From contig JALQCR010000006.1 of assembly GCA_023336205.1 (NCBI GenBank), positions 124,001-188,000 of the forward strand: DNA of 64,000 nucleotides. Reading direction: 5' to 3'. The stretch comes from Pseudanabaena sp. Salubria-1 (GTDB lineage: Bacteria; Cyanobacteriota; Cyanobacteriia; Pseudanabaenales; Pseudanabaenaceae). Numbering within the stretch: the stretch's first letter is position 1; each line of letters opens with the position of its first letter. Below are positions 8,336 through 18,242 of the stretch, in pieces. Position numbers and translations under genes: made by a program. The notes under the pieces are model-generated. The model was not told the DNA's origin and made no database searches. It saw only the letters and a program-made list of their open reading frames with translations.

Positions 8336-9860
8336 CTTTAGTTTGGACTAATGGGCAGGTATGAGAGAGGAACCAAAAGACACGAGAAAATTGAGCAGGA
8401 GCTTGCAATAGCAAAATCCAGCTCAAAATTGAGAAGAGAAGCAGAACCTAAATGGCAATTGGATGGGTTGGCGCAGGAGTCTTTTCAGTTTTCTTTCTTT
8501 TTGAGGCGTGTTTTTTAACAGTCGGATAGCGAATACGAGGAGGAAGGCGATCGCCTAAGGAGCGTCCGGGCGATTTACCGCGTAGTTTAGGAGGGATTGC
8601 AGGAGTACCAATCGCGGCAATAATTACCGCAAATGATTGAGCGACACGACCAGGAGCAAGATTATCCTGAGGAGACTGCCAAGGTAAAGGAGCATCAACA
8701 CAATCGAGACGAGCGAACCAAAGTTGCCAAGTCATTAAAGGCATCAAAGCACTCCAACGCTCAGCCGCCTGAGTAGAGGTAATCTGGGGCAGAGTCCAAT
8801 GTAACCGTTGCTTGGCAAAACGATACCAATGCTCTATGGCAAAGCGACGCAAGTATTTTAACCAAAGAGTTTCCAAAGCAGGCATAGTTTTACCCAACCA
8901 AGCCAACCACATGGGCTGAAACTTACGGTTGCGCCCCAAGGGTTCAATCACCTCAATTCTAAAAATCTGCATCGGTCTTTCTGGAGAAGTACGGAAATGA
9001 AAGTCACGCCAATAAGTTACCCGTACCCGACCTATTTTTGGGTCTGTAATTTCTATAGTGGTGGCTGCCCCAGCCCAAGTTTCTGGGGCATTCAGTTTGA
9101 ATTTATGCCCATGTTTACAAGGTGCACCACGACCGCTATAGGCAGACGGAACTCCCCAAACACAGCGATTAGATGCCAAACGTAGTAATAAATCCGCCTC
9201 AATATTCGCTGTTGCTTTCACAAAACTTGCATTCCCATATCCTCGGTCATAGACAGCTAGGGGGCGTACGCTTAACTGCTTTGTGACTTGTTTGAGTTGG
9301 AAGGCAGCTTTACTCACAGGAGTCTCGAAACTGGTGATCCGCTCATGTTTTATCGGTAGCGCCCAACTCCCACTTGCTTCGGGAATCCACGCCAACGTGC
9401 TGTAGCTTTGTCCTACGCCGATACTTTCGTCTTTGCCATGATGGAATCCTCTTTCCTTCAGCGTTTCCGCATCTGGTCGCAACCACACGCTATTATCTCC
9501 AGCCAGACAAGGTTGCTCTTCGGTTGGGATCTCTTGCACCATTAGTTTCATCAACTTTCCTCTTGCTGGTCGGCTATCGCGCAGTCCCTCATAAATACTT
9601 GACCATTTTCGCCGAAATAATGGATTCATTGACAGACTCACATACGAGCTAATGCTCGGACTTGTCAGGACGGCATCCATTAATTCAAATACTGCATCTT
9701 TTCCTGTTCCTAGGTATTCATATATCGACTTGCGAAATTCTTGTAATTTTTGGAAAATCATAGTAGTCAATGTCAATTTGGTTTATTGATCATTGCTCTT
9801 TTGGCAGTTTGTGACATTCACTTCCTGCCTTTCTTTTCTTCTTTTTAGTCTAAAGTCCAG
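8336..9860 (-). mobile_element. insertion sequence with DDE transposase, 1,525 bp
   Basis: The boundaries are fixed by the 7-bp duplication TGAACTA on both sides and by imperfect 16-bp ends (CTTTAGTTTGGACTAA at the left; complement of the right end CTGGACTTTAGACTAA; 12 of 16 match). It carries one transposase on the minus strand. It lies only 34 bases from the ISL3 element, inside the same symporter gene. Its coding part is visibly richer in G+C than its surroundings. The IS family is uncertain (IS701/IS4-like). Confidence 0.88.
8448..9776 (-). CDS. DDE transposase (IS701/IS4-like)
   Basis: This intact 442-residue transposase occupies most of the second IS. The DDE residues are probably Asp in CLAGDNSVWLRP, Asp in LAVYDRGYGNASF and Glu in FAIEHWYRFAKQRLHWTLP, the last resembling the YREK-like block of IS4/IS701 enzymes. 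The C-terminus is basic and proline-rich (KKHASKRKKTEKTPAP). Codon choice is more G+C-rich than in flanking genes, consistent with transfer. The exact family is not certain. It runs opposite to the symporter it interrupts. The ATG at 9776 lies 84 bases inside the element's end. Confidence 0.88.
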   Translation of the reverse strand: MTLTTMIFQKLQEFRKSIYEYLGTGKDAVFELMDAVLTSPSISSYVSLSMNPLFRRKWSSIYEGLRDSRPARGKLMKLMVQEIPTEEQPCLAGDNSVWLRPDAETLKERGFHHGKDESIGVGQSYSTLAWIPEASGSWALPIKHERITSFETPVSKAAFQLKQVTKQLSVRPLAVYDRGYGNASFVKATANIEADLLLRLASNRCVWGVPSAYSGRGAPCKHGHKFKLNAPETWAGAATTIEITDPKIGRVRVTYWRDFHFRTSPERPMQIFRIEVIEPLGRNRKFQPMWLAWLGKTMPALETLWLKYLRRFAIEHWYRFAKQRLHWTLPQITSTQAAERWSALMPLMTWQLWFARLDCVDAPLPWQSPQDNLAPGRVAQSFAVIIAAIGTPAIPPKLRGKSPGRSLGDRLPPRIRYPTVKKHASKRKKTEKTPAPTHPIAI

Positions 9861-9867
9861 TGAACTA
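9861..9867. repeat. target-site duplication of the second IS (right)
   Basis: TGAACTA is identical to 8329-8335. The symporter frame resumes at 9868 (ATC-AAT-CAA-AGC). Confidence 0.85.
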
Positions 9868-11041
9868 ATCAATCAAAGCTTTTTAGCTCCAGTTGGTGAA
9901 TCTTTCTTAAGGCTGATTCAGTTTGTAGTCGTTCCCATTGTTTTTTCTTCGCTAATCATGGGATTGACGCGAATCCAAGGCGCTGGACAAGTTGGCAGAT
10001 ATACAGTTAAGTTAATGACCAGCTACCTGATCACCAGTTCAATCGCTCTTTGTGTGGGTATGGGTACAGCCTATTTCTTACAGCCTGGAAGTGGAGTAAA
10101 AGGCTTTACAATCTCAGAGAATATTAGTATTACTGAAGCACCATCTTTAATATCTTGGCTCGTTAGCCTAATTCCTGTAAACCCATTAGAAGCTCTTAGC
10201 ACTGGCAATCTATTACAAATCATTTTCTCGGCTGTTCTACTAGGAATAGGCGTTCAACTTGCTAAAGAGAAAGCAAAACCCTTTGTGGAATTAATAGAAA
10301 GTATCTATCACATTAGCGAAAAAACTTTATCCGTAATTTTGTATGTTGCTCCTTTGGGTGTATTTGCCCTGATGAGTTCTACGATCGCTACTCAAGGCTT
10401 AGAACTCGTTGCTAAATTATTTCTCTATGTTTTGGGTTTAGTGATTGCTTCTTCGATCATGATTAGCTTAGATATGATAGCCCTGTTTATCCTTAAAGCT
10501 GAGCCTATAAGATTTTTGCGTAGTCTTTCAGAAGCGATCGCTTTAGCCTTTGGTACAGCTAGTTCCAATGCTGCTTTGCCAGTTGTACTACAAAACATTC
10601 AAGAGAACTATGGTTTGCGAGAAGAAATTGCCAGTTTCGCAATTCCTCTAGGCACTGCTCTCAAACGTGATGGTGCAGCGATTTTGCAAGGATTTAACGC
10701 TCTGTTTGTCGCTCAAATCTATCAAGTTCCCTTAACACCTTCTCTACTAACTGCGATCGCTGTTAGTAGTTTGCTGGTTTCATTTAGTACCCCTGGAGTG
10801 CCTGGCTCAGCCCTGATCACGATGGCAACCGTGCTATCAGCATCAGGTTTGCCATTAGAAGCAATTGCCTTAGTCGCAGGCATTGATCGCTTAACCGATG
10901 GATTTAAAACCGTCGTTAATATTATTGGTAACAGTGTGAATGCAATTATTCTCAGCCATTGGGAAGCTGAACAAGTTCCTGAAGCTGAGCAAATACCGGT
11001 TAGATGAAAACAAAACGCTACTGTAAAAAACTATATTTCTG

Positions 11042-11047
11042 TATAAT
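11042..11047 (+). promoter_or_regulatory. candidate -10 box for the hybrid kinase gene
   Basis: A perfect TATAAT lies 22 bases before the ATG at 11069. No good -35 box is visible about 17 bases upstream, so this is weak support. Confidence 0.35.
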
Positions 11048-11068
11048 GATGATTTTAAAAGCGTCTCA

Positions 11069-14000
11069 ATGAGCATTTCTCGTAAGCGATCGCCATTCAC
11101 AAATATCCCACTTATCTCGTTTCTAGTCGTCCCATTTGTGGCAATCATTGTAGGTACAGTGGGAATGGTTAGTTATTTATCTTACCAGAGTGGTCAGCAA
11201 GAGATCGAGAATTTGGCTAGCCAACTATTGAGACAAACTTCAGAACGAATTAGCGATCGCCTCAATAATTATTTGCAAGTTTCTCAGCAGGTTGTTGCCA
11301 CTAATGATTTGGCGGTAAAACAGGAAACGCTCAATATTAAAGATAAAGAAAAATTAAGACAACAACTTTGGCAGCAGATGCAATTAAACCCATCACTGCC
11401 CTCCAATATTTTTTTGAGCGAGGATGGGAATGGTATTGGCTATCTGCGAATTAGCTCTAAAGAAATTCAGAAACTTGCAGAAACAGCCACAGGTAAGAAC
11501 ATTCCCCTTGACTCTATTTTTTTTCACGAAATTGTTCCCAATCAGCGTCGATATTATTCAATTGACTCCCAAGGGAAACCTATTCAGCTGTTTTTACAAT
11601 TCGATGATGACTTTCGCACTGTTAGTTGGTACAGACAAGCTAAAGATATTGGTAAACAAGCATGGACTCCCATATCTTTAGCACGAGTTCTTCCATTACT
11701 ACAAACAGTTGCCTTTGCCCCTGTCTATGATGTCAATGGACTATATGGCTTTTTCTCCACCAACTATTTTCTGTCTGATATTAGTCTATTCCTCATGCAG
11801 GTAAAGTTCACGTCTACTGGACAAGTATTTATCATTGAGAGATCGGGAGAACTGGTGGCGACATCACTAGCAACAGAATCATCGGGGTTGAGACGAACTG
11901 ACAAAAAATTTTCTCGAATACTCGCTTCGGAAAGTCAAGATGACCTGACGAGGGAAGTGTCTAAACAGCTCCGTCAGAAATTTGGAGATTTTAACAACCT
12001 TAAGGAATCTAAACAATTAAGTTTGACAATTGCGGGATATCGCCAATTTGTACAGATTACTCCCTATCAAGATAAATACGGCTTAGACTGGCTTTTTGTA
12101 ATAGCGATCCCTGAGGCTGACTTTATGTCAGAAATTCAGAAGAATGTTTATCGCTCGATTCTATTATGTGGATTCTCTCTAGTAGGTTCCATTGGTATCG
12201 GCATTTGTACATCTCGACGCATTTCGCGATCGCTATCTCATCTCACTCAAGCCACTAAGTCTTTTTCTGAAAAGCGCCTAGAACAGACAATTCCAGATAC
12301 ACGCATTACTGAAGTGCAAACTTTGAAAGAAGCTTTGCAACAAATGATGATCGAACTACAGGACGCAGATCAAATGCGCTTAAATTATGCTCAAGATTTA
12401 GAAAAACAGGTTGCTAAAAAAACAATAGATCTCACTGAAGCTCAACGTATTGCAAGGATCGGTAGCTGGGAATTTGATGTAGCGAGTGGAGTTAGTACTT
12501 GGTCAGCTCAGCAATTCCTTATTCTGGGATTTGATCCAAATGTGCCATTACCTAAATATGCCAACTTCTTTGATATTGTCCCTCTAGATGACCAACCAAA
12601 TCTTCGTGCAGCCGTGGAAGAGGCGATCGCCCATGGTACACCTTACATGGTGGAACATGGCATCATTCGTCCTGATCGCTCAATCTGTCATGTAATCAGC
12701 CGAGGTGAGGCGATTTGCGACGACCAAGGAAAAGTAGTGAGACTGATTGGTACAATTACTGATATTAGCGATCGCAAACGATTAGAAAAAGAGCTAACCC
12801 ACAGCCGTGATTTACGAGAATTAATCTTTAATGAGTCTACTGATGCACTGTTCTTAGTTGATAGTAAGACTTCACTCATCATAGAATGCAATCAGCAAGC
12901 TATAAAACTATTTGAAGTTGAAGATAAAAATGATCTACTTAATATTGAAGGGCGCACTCTCCACAAACGCCAGTTTACTAGGCAAGAACTCGCCCAGATT
13001 GACCAAGAAGTTAACCAAAATGGTTTTTGTAGCATCGAGGTAGAATATCTCACTCTCAAAGGACGCGAATTTTGGGGAGATCTTTCTCTTAAGAGAATTA
13101 CTTTTGGAGAACAGCAGTATAGTCTAGCGCGAGTAGTGGATATCACTGTCCGTAAGCAAGCAGAAAGCGCTCTAGAACAAGCGAAAACAAGTGCTGAAGA
13201 AGCTACTAGAGCGAAAAGTGCATTTTTAGCAAATATGAGTCATGAAATCCGCACGCCAATGAATGGCGTGATGGGAATGACACAACTACTGGAAACTACA
13301 TCTCTTACCGAAGAACAAGCAGATTTTGTGAAAACAATTCAAGATAGTAGCGAATCTCTTTTAACCATTATCAACGATATTCTTGACTTCTCTAAAATTG
13401 AATCAGGCATGTTAGAAATAGAAACATGGGATTTCAAGTTGGAAGATGTTGTTAGTGGAGTCACTCAACTGCTAAATAGTCAAGCGATCGCTAAGCAAAT
13501 TGATCTCCGATATATGATCGCACCTGATATTCCTATAGTAATTGGAGATTACGCTCGGTTGCGCCAGATCTTACTAAATTTGGTTGGCAATGCTATTAAA
13601 TTTACCCAAAGTGGTCAGGTTTCCATTTCAGTTAGTGGAAAGCCCCTAGATGAAGAAGTGGAGGGCAAAGAATCAGTTCCCGCTGCTTTTCTAGATGAAG
13701 AACTAGGGGTAAAAAAGAAATATCAATTAAAATTTGCGATCTCTGATACAGGTTTTGGCATCAAAGGCGATCACATTGACAGACTATTCCAACCCTTTAC
13801 CCAAGCTGATGCCTCCATTAATCGAAAATATGGTGGCACTGGCTTAGGACTGGCGATCAGTAAACGACTTGTCGAGTTAATGAATGGCACAATCTGGGTA
13901 GAAAGCTTTGGGCAAGTTGGTGGCAATCCTCCCGCAGACTGGAAGCCTTTGACTGATACCCAAGGTTCAATATTTTACTTTGAGATTGTGGTCTTAACTA

Positions 14001-14443
14001 GTCAAACGATCTATCAGCCTTTGGGAACTCCCAATAAAAAATCTGCAATCAACAGACAATTTGCCGAAAAATTCCCTTTAAAGATTCTCATAGTGGAAGA
14101 CGATAAAGTTAATCAAATGGTTGCTAGCTCGATACTCAAAAAACTTGGTTATCAGATTAGTGATATTGCTAACAACGGATTAGAGGTATTGCAGGCTTTA
14201 CAAAATAATACCTACGATCTAATCCTGATGGATTTGCAAATGCCAACAATGGATGGCATAACCGCCACAAAGATTATTCGCAATGAATTAATGAACCAAG
14301 TGCCGATTGTTGCCATGACTGCTGATGTGATGCCCGAAGATCGCCAAGCTTGTTTTGATGCAGGTATGAATGATTACATTAGTAAACCGATTAACATTAC
14401 AGAAATTATGCAAGTAATTTCAGCAATAAGTAACTCAGCATAA
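11069..14443 (+). CDS. hybrid sensor histidine kinase (extracellular sensor, HAMP, PAS x2, HisKA, HATPase, REC)
   Basis: This is a 1,124-residue membrane sensor. A transmembrane helix at about 15-38 precedes a roughly 320-residue periplasmic dCache-like domain; a second helix ([17 protein letters not shown]) is near 365-385. A HAMP-like segment and coiled coil follow to about 460, then two PAS folds (about 460-580 and 590-700). HisKA has [15 protein letters not shown] with the phospho-acceptor His725. The ATPase has [20 protein letters not shown] and [12 protein letters not shown]-terminal receiver ([12 protein letters not shown]...) has its acceptor Asp1055 in LILMDLQMP. It autophosphorylates and passes phosphate internally; an HPt partner is needed downstream. 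The ligand is unknown. It stands alone, just after the broken symporter. Confidence 0.93.
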   Translation: MSISRKRSPFTNIPLISFLVVPFVAIIVGTVGMVSYLSYQSGQQEIENLASQLLRQTSERISDRLNNYLQVSQQVVATNDLAVKQETLNIKDKEKLRQQLWQQMQLNPSLPSNIFLSEDGNGIGYLRISSKEIQKLAETATGKNIPLDSIFFHEIVPNQRRYYSIDSQGKPIQLFLQFDDDFRTVSWYRQAKDIGKQAWTPISLARVLPLLQTVAFAPVYDVNGLYGFFSTNYFLSDISLFLMQVKFTSTGQVFIIERSGELVATSLATESSGLRRTDKKFSRILASESQDDLTREVSKQLRQKFGDFNNLKESKQLSLTIAGYRQFVQITPYQDKYGLDWLFVIAIPEADFMSEIQKNVYRSILLCGFSLVGSIGIGICTSRRISRSLSHLTQATKSFSEKRLEQTIPDTRITEVQTLKEALQQMMIELQDADQMRLNYAQDLEKQVAKKTIDLTEAQRIARIGSWEFDVASGVSTWSAQQFLILGFDPNVPLPKYANFFDIVPLDDQPNLRAAVEEAIAHGTPYMVEHGIIRPDRSICHVISRGEAICDDQGKVVRLIGTITDISDRKRLEKELTHSRDLRELIFNESTDALFLVDSKTSLIIECNQQAIKLFEVEDKNDLLNIEGRTLHKRQFTRQELAQIDQEVNQNGFCSIEVEYLTLKGREFWGDLSLKRITFGEQQYSLARVVDITVRKQAESALEQAKTSAEEATRAKSAFLANMSHEIRTPMNGVMGMTQLLETTSLTEEQADFVKTIQDSSESLLTIINDILDFSKIESGMLEIETWDFKLEDVVSGVTQLLNSQAIAKQIDLRYMIAPDIPIVIGDYARLRQILLNLVGNAIKFTQSGQVSISVSGKPLDEEVEGKESVPAAFLDEELGVKKKYQLKFAISDTGFGIKGDHIDRLFQPFTQADASINRKYGGTGLGLAISKRLVELMNGTIWVESFGQVGGNPPADWKPLTDTQGSIFYFEIVVLTSQTIYQPLGTPNKKSAINRQFAEKFPLKILIVEDDKVNQMVASSILKKLGYQISDIANNGLEVLQALQNNTYDLILMDLQMPTMDGITATKIIRNELMNQVPIVAMTADVMPEDRQACFDAGMNDYISKPINITEIMQVISAISNSA

Positions 14444-14516
14444 ATATAAACCTAGAGACAAAATCCAGAATTCCTGCGCAGCGGGCGTTATGGATTTTGC
14501 CTCTAGGTTTATATTT
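14442..14516. terminator. 26-bp hairpin after the hybrid kinase
   Basis: Arms 14442-14467 and 14491-14516 pair with one mismatch around a 23-base loop that contains CTGCGCAGCGGGCG. The kinase stop codon overlaps the start of the left arm. Confidence 0.8.
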
Positions 14517-14603
14517 AATTGTAGATCCCAAAAAAGTCTAGGATCGCAATCTTTGCATCTTCAAATTTTTAATGTCTAATAAAAAAGTAAATTTTAACAA
14601 CTC

Positions 14604-15215
14604 ATGACTACAAACCCTAGCGATGTGTATACGCTTGCTCAATGGCTAGCAGGCGATCATAGTAATTGGGAACAAGCGATCGACAATCCGCCATTTTTTG
14701 CCCATATTCGCGTTGGCATTCGCGCATTACCAAATCCTATTACTGACGATGGCGTATGGCTCTTTCTTGAACAAGCCTACGACTATGAGCTAAATCATCC
14801 TTATCGCACCGCAGTTTTACATCTGATTTTTCAAAACGATCGCATTGAAATGATCAACTATCGTCTCAAAAATGCGGAAACGTTTTTTGGGGCTAGCCGA
14901 GATCTTGATCGGCTTAAAGTGCTGGATATCGATGCGATCGAGCAGCTACAGGGCTGTACTCAATGGGTAGATCGCGCTGATCGCCAAACATTTAAAGGGG
15001 CAGTCGAGCCAGGAAAAAAATGTTGCATTAATCGTAAAGGTGTCGATACCTATCTTGCAATTGAGTTTGAAGTTACGGAAAATACATATAGCAGCCTTGA
15101 TCGTGGCTATGACATCGTAACCGATGAAAGGGTCTGGGGCTCGATCGCAGGAGCCTTCCAGTTTGTGAAAAAGACAAGCTTTAGCAACGAAATTACCATA
15201 GGATCTACTCCTTAA
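14604..15215 (+). CDS. CpcT/CpeT-type phycobiliprotein chromophore lyase
   Basis: This 203-residue soluble protein resembles the CpcT/CpeT family, which attaches phycocyanobilin or phycoerythrobilin to a beta-subunit cysteine of phycocyanin or phycoerythrin during phycobilisome assembly. Family features are LAQWLAGDHSNWEQA at the N-terminus, WLFLEQAYDYELNHPYRTAVLHL, INYRLKN, a CTQWVDR segment, GKKCCINRKGVDTYLAIEFEV and RGYDIVTDERVWGSIAGAFQF. The length matches the family. No phycobiliprotein structural gene is in the window, so the bilin and the target subunit cannot be read from context. It is a single gene ahead of purD with a 255-base gap. Confidence 0.9.
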   Translation: MTTNPSDVYTLAQWLAGDHSNWEQAIDNPPFFAHIRVGIRALPNPITDDGVWLFLEQAYDYELNHPYRTAVLHLIFQNDRIEMINYRLKNAETFFGASRDLDRLKVLDIDAIEQLQGCTQWVDRADRQTFKGAVEPGKKCCINRKGVDTYLAIEFEVTENTYSSLDRGYDIVTDERVWGSIAGAFQFVKKTSFSNEITIGSTP

Positions 15216-15470
15216 GAGCTACTCCTCAGGTATAATTGAGGCCTGAATGATTAATACTATTGAGATTTATCGTCCTGCTTTAGCAGTACATAATTTCTTA
15301 AAAATCTGATCATTTGGAGTTTTCTCATCACATTTTGCAAATGAGTAAAGTCCAAACAATTCTTTGAAAGCCCTACTTATTAAGGGTTTTAAAGAATTAT
15401 TTGGATTTGACGATGAGGCAAAGCATTGTAATAGAGAAAGCAAAATTAGTGTGAGTATTAAAGGTGTAAT

Positions 15471-16742
15471 TTGAAAGTCCTCGTAGTTGGCAGTGGCGGT
15501 AGAGAACACGCCTTAGCTTGGAAACTTCTGCAATCTCCAAATATTGATCGCGTCTTTTGCATCCCAGGAAACGGCGGTACAGCAACAATGCAAAACTGTC
15601 AAAACGTTTCCCTTAGCATTGATGATTTTGAAGGGATTTTACGGTTTGCCCAATTACAAGGCGTTGGTTTTACAATAGTTGGACCCGAACTGCCGCTAGC
15701 ACTTGGCATTGTTGATTATTTTCAAGCTGCTGAAGCGTTAATTTTTGGACCAACTCAAGAGGGTGCAAAGATCGAAGCTAGCAAGTCTTGGGCAAAGGCT
15801 CTTATGCAAGAAGCCAATATACCCACCGCCGCTAGTGCTACTTTCACAAGTCTCGAAGCGGCGCAAGCCTATGTGCAAGAACAGGGGACACCGATCGTGA
15901 TCAAGGCTGATGGGTTAGCTAGCGGCAAAGGAGTCACTGTTGCTATGACTATGGAAGAAGCCTCCGAAGCAATTGATCGCATTTTTGCAGGACAGTTCGG
16001 CTCCGCAGGCGAAACCGTGGTGATCGAAGAGTTTATGGTAGGACAAGAAGTATCTGTACTTGCCGTCACAGATGGGAAAACCATCCGCCCCTTAAGCCCT
16101 GCTCAAGATCATAAGCGTCTCGGGGATGGTGATACTGGTCCTAATACAGGTGGTATGGGAGCCTATGCCCCCGCTCCGATCGCAACTCCTGAGTTGATGG
16201 CAAAGGTGCAGGCCCAAGTTTTAGAACCTGCGATCGCAGCTTTGAATGCTAGAGGCATTGACTATCGTGGTTGTCTGTATGCGGGTTTGATGATTACTCC
16301 CGAAGGTGACCCCAAGGTTGTGGAGTTTAACTGCCGCTTGGGTGATCCTGAAACCCAAGCTGTATTGCCATTGCTCGACACCAATCTTGATGATTTGCTC
16401 ATGGCTTGCATCGAAGGGAACCTAGCTAATTTTCCATCGATTAAATGGAAAAAGCTGTCTTCTGTATGTGTAGTAATGGCAGCAGGTGGCTATCCAGACA
16501 AGGTAGATACGGGGCAGTTTATTACAGGTATCGGTAAAGCCGAAGATTTAGGTGCTTTTGTGTTTCAGTCAGGAACAAAGCTTAAGAATAATGCTTTAGT
16601 TACTAATGGTGGTCGAGTGCTTGGAGTTACCGCTTTGGGCGAAGACATTAAAAATGCGATCGCCAATGTATACAATGCCATTGAGTTTGTTGCTTATGAT
16701 GGCATGTATTACCGTAAGGATATTGCTAGCAAAGCAATTTAA
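15471..16742 (+). CDS. purD: phosphoribosylamine-glycine ligase
   Basis: This 423-residue ATP-grasp enzyme joins 5-phosphoribosylamine and glycine in purine synthesis. It has VLVVGSGGREHALAW at the N-terminus, VVGPELPLALGIVD-type residues near 75, the ATP-grasp segment PIVIKADGLASGKGVTVA, DHKRLGDGDTGPNTGGMGAY and the metal-binding FNCRLGDPETQ. The start is a TTG at 15471, ten bases after AAGG, which puts MKVLVVGSG at the usual position; no suitable ATG exists. The last third is standard. purH is in the same window but 18 kb away and on the other strand. Cytosolic. Confidence 0.97.
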   Translation: MKVLVVGSGGREHALAWKLLQSPNIDRVFCIPGNGGTATMQNCQNVSLSIDDFEGILRFAQLQGVGFTIVGPELPLALGIVDYFQAAEALIFGPTQEGAKIEASKSWAKALMQEANIPTAASATFTSLEAAQAYVQEQGTPIVIKADGLASGKGVTVAMTMEEASEAIDRIFAGQFGSAGETVVIEEFMVGQEVSVLAVTDGKTIRPLSPAQDHKRLGDGDTGPNTGGMGAYAPAPIATPELMAKVQAQVLEPAIAALNARGIDYRGCLYAGLMITPEGDPKVVEFNCRLGDPETQAVLPLLDTNLDDLLMACIEGNLANFPSIKWKKLSSVCVVMAAGGYPDKVDTGQFITGIGKAEDLGAFVFQSGTKLKNNALVTNGGRVLGVTALGEDIKNAIANVYNAIEFVAYDGMYYRKDIASKAI

Positions 16743-16755
16743 CCACACCTCCCGA

Positions 16756-16854
16756 ATACCAATTTTCCAAATGGCATTGCCATTTGGAAAATTAAAACCC
16801 TCACTGGGTCTGTTTTTTATTATCGAAAGTGTATTCACACTTTCGATAATTGGT
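16756..16854. repeat. composite double-hairpin element bounded by ATACCAA/TTGGT (copy 1)
   Basis: There are two perfect hairpins: 16761-16775/16779-16793 (15 bp) and 16819-16832/16837-16850 (14 bp). The spacer AAAACCCTCACTGGGT and a T-run separate them. Left edge ATACCAA and right edge TTGGT are inverted. A second copy with different arms but the same spacer and edges is at 34188-34290. Confidence 0.8.
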
Positions 16855-16937
16855 CTTTCTCTTCGCAAAGGAGAAGGGGCGCAATATTTTTCTTGCTCTC
16901 CCCTCCTTAGGTGGAAGATAGGCTAGGGGTGAGGTTA
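16850..16937. repeat. CCCTCCTTA-type intergenic repeat
   Basis: This imperfect palindromic stretch (CTTTCTCTTCGCAAAGGAGAAG, then CTCCCCTCCTTAGGTGGAAG, then AGGGGTGAGG) is of the kind that recurs at 34325, 38326 and 41030. It is non-coding and joins purD to the convergent HTH gene. Confidence 0.55.
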
Positions 16938-17471
16938 TTAGTCAGCCATGCTGAGATTTACGGTAATCGTTAATTTCAACGAAGAGTCGGTATTTGAATC
17001 GTGAATTTGCTGCCAATGATGATTAATTGGGCGATCGCCAATAGGTTCAGTCAAAACCCGCGCTAATAACTGCAAAAGCTTAGAGGCTCCATTACTAATT
17101 TCTTGACTAAATGACTCCGTAGCAACAGGCAAATTTACAGGTGTTGGCATGGCTGAAATCATCTGAGAATTAATCGTAGATGGATAATTTCCAACAGGAT
17201 TAGTAATAGCATTAACCGATCGATTGCTATAGCGACGAAGGACCACTTGCAAATTATTTTTAGTTACGCGATCGCCAAAAGCTTCTGATAGTAATTGCCA
17301 TAATTTATAACCAACATCACGAATATAAGCAGCATCATAGCCAGCTTTTTCAGCAATCTCTGAATAGGTCTTACCCTCCCACGTCTGACGAAAAATAGCC
17401 TCTTGAATTGTACTAAGGCTCTTATTTCCCAAAACAGAATCCACGATATTGAGTGCGTCTTCAATAGTCAT
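16938..17471 (-). CDS. stand-alone VMAP-type N-terminal HTH protein
   Basis: This 177-residue protein's first ~85 residues (TIEDALNIVDSVLGNKSLST, IFRQTWEGKTYSEIAEKAGY, then IRDVGYKLWQLLSEAFGDRVT) match the helix-turn-helix found at the N-terminus of cyanobacterial vWA-MoxR-associated (VMAP) and NTPase conflict proteins. There the domain is normally fused to AAA/NB-ARC, WD40, TIR or caspase parts. Here nothing like that follows: residues 86-177 are low-complexity, then an unrecognised tail ending LKLTITVNLSMAD. The ATG at 17471 is preferred over the GTG at 17483 because GAGGAAA sits just upstream of it. It may be an adaptor, a regulator or the remnant of a larger gene. No partner is adjacent. 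Confidence 0.7.
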   Translation of the reverse strand: MTIEDALNIVDSVLGNKSLSTIQEAIFRQTWEGKTYSEIAEKAGYDAAYIRDVGYKLWQLLSEAFGDRVTKNNLQVVLRRYSNRSVNAITNPVGNYPSTINSQMISAMPTPVNLPVATESFSQEISNGASKLLQLLARVLTEPIGDRPINHHWQQIHDSNTDSSLKLTITVNLSMAD

Positions 17472-18242
17472 CTTTTTCCTCACAGTTCACTAATTATTTG
17501 TATTTAGATAAGCTCTCTAAAAAACTAGCGAGTCAAAATGTTTTCAATAATACAATTATTCTAATTTTTGATTCTAAATCTTGACATGAATTGGGAACTT
17601 TCTAATTAAATCTCCATCTAATTAGGCAAACAAACTCATAGTTTGTACTCAACACATTTACCAATACTTTTCCCAATTCATTTTCCAATGCAAATATTAG
17701 AACTTATTAATCAATTCACAATTACTCAACACCCATCCGTTAGACTCGCCGAAAAGTTTTAGAGATTAACCCAAAAATCAATACAGATAACAACGTAGAA
17801 AATAAAATATTTTGTATGTTGTTTCTGCTGACACAGATAAGTTAGCACAGTTTATTAAAACTGGTTATCTATGATAATTGTATAGATGTAAACCTCAAAA
17901 ACATTTATTAGCAAGGTTTTCAAGGATTATTATATTTTTTTAATCTAGCTCTAACTTGTTTTTAACGATAAAAATTATGATGTTTGATGACATCAATCAA
18001 GGCATTAACAAACAAGTTCTGGGAACAGAAAAAGTCTGATCTTTTTTTCCAACATTTTCCGACACAGGCAAACTTGCATTATGGGCGCTTCGCGCCCATA
18101 ACACTATTACTAAAAAATTTCGATCTCACCCCCAAAAACAGAGTGATAGCGCATTGCACCGTCATGCTATTTTTGGGTGGGTAATGACAAACAAGGCTTG
18201 TGATATAGTTTTTTGTGTCTTAACCATCACCCCCACAACCAA
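17472..18242. other. 771-base AT-rich intergenic region
   Basis: This gap lies between divergent genes and is very AT-rich. It holds a 10-bp perfect hairpin (TTATGGGCGC/GCGCCCATAA, 18079-18101) and an imperfect inverted pair CACCCCCAAAAA...TTTTTGGGTGG around 18127-18180. ORFs here are short and show no family features. Promoters for both neighbours should lie here. Confidence 0.5.

Larger units (their letters stand above)
6989..11007 (+). pseudogene. dicarboxylate/amino-acid:cation symporter (DAACS) gene, interrupted by two IS elements
   Basis: The remains lie at 6989-7055, 8310-8335 and 9868-11007. The first piece encodes MNLSTFILISLAFGVAFGTL ending LLN. Removing the ISL3 element with one 8-bp target copy, and the second IS with one 7-bp target copy, gives ...NTTFPENIELINQSFLAPVGESFLRL... 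continuous and in frame. The restored protein is about 410 residues. The rest shows the family hallmarks: RLIQFVVVPIVFSSL, LIPVNPLEAL, the serine-rich FGTASSNAALPVVLQ, ALKRDGAAILQGF and VAGIDRLTDGFKTVVN. It would have been an inner-membrane importer of C4-dicarboxylates or acidic amino acids. An ORF starting at 9793 reads 23 IS-derived residues into the symporter and could yield a truncated product lacking the first helix. An in-frame ATG at 6959 is an alternative original start. Confidence 0.9.

Noticed and set aside
7056..9860. Composite transposon made of the two adjacent ISs
   Set aside because: The two elements have different ends, different target-duplication lengths and different transposases, and only 34 bp of symporter gene lies between them.
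16938..17471. Sigma-70 region 4-type regulator
   Set aside because: The TWEGKTYSEIAEKAGY and VGYKLWQLLSEAFG pattern fits the VMAP N-terminal HTH better than sigma region 4, and no region 2 is present.
17984..18184. 66-residue ORF in the gap before the Rieske gene
   Set aside because: It runs through a palindromic hairpin, has no recognisable motif and starts in a very AT-rich stretch without a ribosome site.
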